Both the position numbers and the translations under genes were made by a program. 25,376 bases of DNA from a virus. The notes beneath the pieces are model-generated. The model saw only the letters and a program-made list of their open reading frames with translations, was not told the DNA's origin and did no database searches. Of this stretch, positions 23,233-25,376 are shown piece by piece (positions within the stretch are counted from its first letter, which is position 1; every line of letters begins with the position of its first letter). The stretch spans positions 1-25,376 of the IMG/VR virus record IMGVR_UViG_3300023184_000479, one strand, 5' to 3'.

Positions 23233-24033
23233 ATGAGCAACGATTTAAAATGGATGCTTTCATCCGATCAGCAGTTCCCGTATCAAGATGATAAGATGAT
23301 TGCCCTATGGTTTAAGGTCATGAAGTGGTTTAAGCCAGATGTTGTTGACTATTTAGGCGATACAGATGATCAAGCTTGCTATAGCAAGTATACAGAAGGA
23401 AGATCAGCAGAGTTTTTAAACTATCATAAAAATGATAGCAAAGATTTAATTGTTCCAATGATGCGACATGAAGCAAAAGGAGCAAGAGATTTTTATGCTA
23501 AGACTAGAGAGATGCTTCCAGATGCTCAACTATTTTCAGCGCTAGGAAATCATGATATTAGAGTATTTAATTATGTTGATGCAAAGCTACCAGATTATAT
23601 TACTGAAGTTACACCAGAATCTCTTTGGAGTCTAGACTCATTGGGATATGAATACATCTATTATAATGAATTGCCAAAGCGTCGCTTTGGAGATATTCAC
23701 GTACACCACGGACTTTCTATTTCTGCTACAGGCGCAGTAAGAAAAGATATGGAAGACCTACAGGTTTCCCTTATTCGTGGACACTCACACAGAATTGCTT
23801 CACATATGGTAACATATGAACTTAGAAACGGCGGAGAAGGAGAAACCCTTCGCGGCTATGAAATTGGACATATGTGTGATGAGAAGAGTGATGGAATGAA
23901 GTATAGCCAGCACCATGATTGGCAAAAGGGATTTGCCGTTGCCCATATTGTAAATGATTATCCACATATTCAGATGATTCATATTGCACCAGATTACTCT
24001 TGTGTAGTTGATGGCAAGGTATTTACTCTATAA
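23233..24033 (+). CDS. Calcineurin-like metallophosphoesterase
   Basis: 266 residues with the ordered metal-site motifs of the family: motif I SSDQQFP (10-16), GD at 42-43 (YLGDTDD), GNHD at 105-108, H158-H159 (HVHHG) and GHSH at 183-186. The first motif is normally D-x-H; here D12 is kept but the histidine position is Gln14, so one metal ligand is altered. Similar genes are common near tail or replication modules of actinophages and are often labelled Mre11-like, though the nuclease capping domain is not evident at this length. The substrate could be DNA ends or a phosphomonoester/nucleotide. It starts a new transcription unit and its stop overlaps the next gene (TAATG). Cytoplasmic: no signal peptide. 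Confidence 0.83.
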   Translation: MSNDLKWMLSSDQQFPYQDDKMIALWFKVMKWFKPDVVDYLGDTDDQACYSKYTEGRSAEFLNYHKNDSKDLIVPMMRHEAKGARDFYAKTREMLPDAQLFSALGNHDIRVFNYVDAKLPDYITEVTPESLWSLDSLGYEYIYYNELPKRRFGDIHVHHGLSISATGAVRKDMEDLQVSLIRGHSHRIASHMVTYELRNGGEGETLRGYEIGHMCDEKSDGMKYSQHHDWQKGFAVAHIVNDYPHIQMIHIAPDYSCVVDGKVFTL

Positions 24034-24218
24034 TGTGGTGTGGCAAATGCGGAGGCAGAGTTTTTGTAGATAGGGTATTCTCTCAAAAACTACATATGGA
24101 ATTATTTTGTATCATGTGCGGCAGACGCTGGATGTGCAATAAAGAGACGAGTGCTTTCGGAAGATGGCTAGATCAAAAAGAAACCAGAAATTTAAAAAAC
24201 TACGGTATTTCTTCTTAA
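24033..24218 (+). CDS. Small zinc-ribbon protein
   Basis: 61 residues, TAATG start on the phosphoesterase stop. Two cysteine knuckles, C3-x2-C6 (CGKCG) and C26-x2-C29 (CIMCG), separated by 19 residues with beta-hairpin character, define a four-cysteine zinc ribbon; R31-R32-W33 after the second knuckle adds a basic, aromatic patch often found in nucleic-acid contact. The basic C-terminus overlaps the next gene by 55 bases in another frame. Function (transcription or DNA-metabolism accessory) is inferred only from the fold and its neighbours. Confidence 0.7.
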   Translation: MWCGKCGGRVFVDRVFSQKLHMELFCIMCGRRWMCNKETSAFGRWLDQKETRNLKNYGISS

Positions 24219-24646
24219 ACGATAAAATACATAAGGTTATTAAGTCATCCAGATCAAAGGATGAAATAGTTGCTTGGTGCTACCCAGATAAAAAGAGAGT
24301 AATGTATTCTTATTCCCAAGTTGAAAAATACATGGGGAAAGCTTATGGAATGAAAGATGTATCTGCATTATTAAATAAACATACTGTTACTCTGCACGAT
24401 TATATTTTGGACGGGAAGATAAAAGCCCCTCAGAAGATATATCCTATAGGGGATCCAGATAATAAGAACTGGTCTAAATATATGTTTAATGAAAAAGATA
24501 TATTGGCTTTGCATGAGTTTATATTAGATTCAGGACACTCTGGAAATGTTCCTTCAAGAACAGAGCTTTTAGGTCTTCTCAAACACAACATTATATTGTA
24601 TACTAAGACAGAAAGCGGATTTATACCAGTATGGAAGGCGGAGTAA
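24164..24646 (+). CDS. Putative helix-turn-helix DNA-binding protein
   Basis: 160 residues. A very basic N-terminus (MARSKRNQKFKKLRYFF) is followed by a helical region at ~50-90 (YSYSQVEKYMGKAYGMKDVS, then LLNKHTVTLHDYILDGKIKA) with the order of a MerR/excisionase-type winged helix-turn-helix: recognition-like helix, then 'ILDGKIKAPQ' as the wing. A second helical unit (NEKDILALHEFI) follows. Comparable genes lie beside phosphoesterase genes in actinophages and are labelled helix-turn-helix proteins. Start ATG 24164 lies within the zinc-ribbon gene; no obvious ribosome site, so coupling to the upstream gene is likely. Regulator or DNA-metabolism role is inference. Confidence 0.6.
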   Translation: MARSKRNQKFKKLRYFFLNDKIHKVIKSSRSKDEIVAWCYPDKKRVMYSYSQVEKYMGKAYGMKDVSALLNKHTVTLHDYILDGKIKAPQKIYPIGDPDNKNWSKYMFNEKDILALHEFILDSGHSGNVPSRTELLGLLKHNIILYTKTESGFIPVWKAE

Positions 24647-24783
24647 TGACATTCAATGCTCAATATACCCTTGAAACGGGAGCAGCAAAGAAGCGTAAGA
24701 GAGAAGAAGAGGTTGCCTACTGGAACTCATTGAATGGTCCAGTGGTAGTAAAGAATTCTAAAGGTGATGACGATGGCGAGTAG
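24646..24783 (+). CDS. Small basic protein, unknown function
   Basis: 45 residues, starting in a TAATG overlap with the preceding stop and ending at TAG 24781-24783. Composition is odd: a central Lys/Arg/Glu block (AAKKRKREEE), then a YWNSLNGPVVV patch and an acidic end (GDDDGE). No family recognised. Evidence for being a gene is the coupled start, the tight fit between neighbours and the lack of any alternative in this interval. Confidence 0.5.
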   Translation: MTFNAQYTLETGAAKKRKREEEVAYWNSLNGPVVVKNSKGDDDGE

Positions 24784-24883
24784 TCGTATTGTGATTTGCC
24801 CAATTTGTAATAAAGAATTAGAAGTTAGATCAGATTTTGCCTACATGACATTATCTAACCATACAAATAAGGAGCATAAGTGA
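24773..24883 (+). CDS. Tiny C2H2-type zinc-finger-like protein
   Basis: 36 residues, read directly: ATG 24773, TGA 24881-24883. C9-x2-C12 (CPIC) near the start and H30-x4-H35 at the end (SNHTNKEHK), with an F/Y/L core between, give a complete C2H2 zinc-finger layout with almost nothing else. It overlaps the previous gene by 11 bases and the next by 4 (GTGA). Stand-alone single-finger proteins of this kind are known in actinophages; the target is unknown. Confidence 0.6.
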   Translation: MASSRIVICPICNKELEVRSDFAYMTLSNHTNKEHK

Positions 24884-25083
24884 CAACGAGAGTTAAGGTG
24901 GACCTATCGTTCACACGAAATTTAGGTAATTACGAAAGCATTAAGATTGGCGTAGGCGTTGAAGATGATCTTCGAGACGGAGAGAATGTAGATACAGCCA
25001 CAGAGAGAGTTTATAAGTTTGTTGAAGATAAACTTATTGAAAAGACTCGTGAGGTGGAAGAAGAATTAAAACGTGGCAAATGA
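24880..25083 (+). CDS. Small conserved-type phage protein, unknown function
   Basis: 67 residues from GTG 24880, with AAGGAG (24869-24874) five bases upstream, and a GTGA overlap with the zinc-finger stop. The N-terminal strand pair (VKVDLSFTRNLGNYESIKIG, then VGVEDDLRDGENVD) and a C-terminal charged helix (VYKFVEDKLIEKTREVEEEL) are a layout familiar from small uncharacterised phage proteins located near replication genes. No catalytic motif. Cytoplasmic. Function not assigned. Confidence 0.68.
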   Translation: MTTRVKVDLSFTRNLGNYESIKIGVGVEDDLRDGENVDTATERVYKFVEDKLIEKTREVEEELKRGK

Positions 25084-25376
25084 AAAAGAGCCATATGTAC
25101 TAATTGGATTATACCTATCTCTGTACAAGGAGAAGTATAATAAATCACTTACTGTAAACAAGTTTAGAGAGAAGTGGGCTATGAATGATGTTATAGAGAG
25201 CGTTGGGTTTCAACGTGCTCAGGAACTATTAATATACTATTTCTCTACTAATAAGACAGGGCACCCATTAAATTTCTTTTATAATAACTTTGATAGAATT
25301 GATGCCTTAAATAAAGAAATTAAGAAAGACAAGTTTAACCGTAGCATTCTATTGAATGAGACTAAGAAGATGGTGG
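25073..25376 (+). CDS. Unknown protein, 3' end beyond the window (partial)
   Basis: Open from a GTG at 25073 (11-base overlap with the preceding gene) to the window edge, 101 codons without stop. The sequence is helical and basic: VLIGLYLSLYKEKYNKSLTV, NKFREKWAMNDVIESVG, RAQELLIYYFSTNKTGHPLN, then FFYNNFDRIDALNKEIKK. It may be a DNA-binding or replication-loader-type protein given its length, charge and position at the edge of the next module, but I do not recognise the family. The next in-frame ATG (in WAMNDV) would remove 36 residues that look coding, so GTG is preferred. Confidence 0.6.
   Translation, partial: MANEKEPYVLIGLYLSLYKEKYNKSLTVNKFREKWAMNDVIESVGFQRAQELLIYYFSTNKTGHPLNFFYNNFDRIDALNKEIKKDKFNRSILLNETKKMV

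Overview
The window is a stretch of an AT-rich, tailed-phage (siphovirus-type) genome with every gene on the + strand. It starts inside the 3' end of what is probably the major capsid gene and runs through the neck, tail tube, tail chaperones, tape measure, tail tip and fibres. It then enters a cluster of small genes around a calcineurin-like phosphoesterase. There is one major tail protein and no sheath gene, which argues for a non-contractile tail. Several tape-measure motifs (the VPG...DTVPAWLTPGEF box, the GGPVVAGQTYAVNDR box and the NIALNGTNVTADDV tail end) and the order of the tail-tip genes resemble phages of Actinobacteria. An AT-rich host such as a freshwater actinobacterium is my inference and is not proven by the window.

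Layout: 1-180, end of the probable major capsid gene, then a strong terminator (206-231) and a promoter (228-256). 282-3386, a SAP-like small protein, head-tail adaptor, head-tail stopper, HK97 gp10-like neck/tail protein and tail terminator, packed with short overlaps. 3504-4211, major tail protein with its own promoter and terminator. 4319-4986, the two-part tail assembly chaperone, made as a short form and as a -1 frameshift fusion; the slippery site CCCAAAC and a two-stem downstream structure can be read directly. 4998-11454, the tape measure gene, whose frame breaks near 9817-9848, so it reads as two ORFs. 11454-15639, three tail-tip/baseplate proteins. 15663-22121, a second tail-tip/fibre operon whose promoter sits so close to the first ATG that the mRNA looks leaderless. 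It includes a repeat-rich fibre and a 945-residue multi-domain adhesin. 22123-23147, three mini coiled-coil proteins and a small fibre-like protein. 23233-25376, phosphoesterase, zinc ribbon, helix-turn-helix-like protein and several tiny overlapping genes, the last cut by the window edge.

How it works together: the capsid, neck and tube genes build head and tail. The chaperone pair coats the tape measure while the tube polymerises. The three genes after the tape measure close the tail tip, and the fibres and adhesin are the likely host-contact parts. Expression appears to be divided by a small set of promoters sharing an extended -10 (TGn-TATAAT). The capsid fragment and the major tail protein, the two proteins needed in most copies, use CGT arginine codons almost exclusively, while their neighbours use AGA. 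No tRNA, CRISPR array, integrase, insertion sequence or reverse-strand gene was seen, and no gap between genes exceeds about 120 bases.
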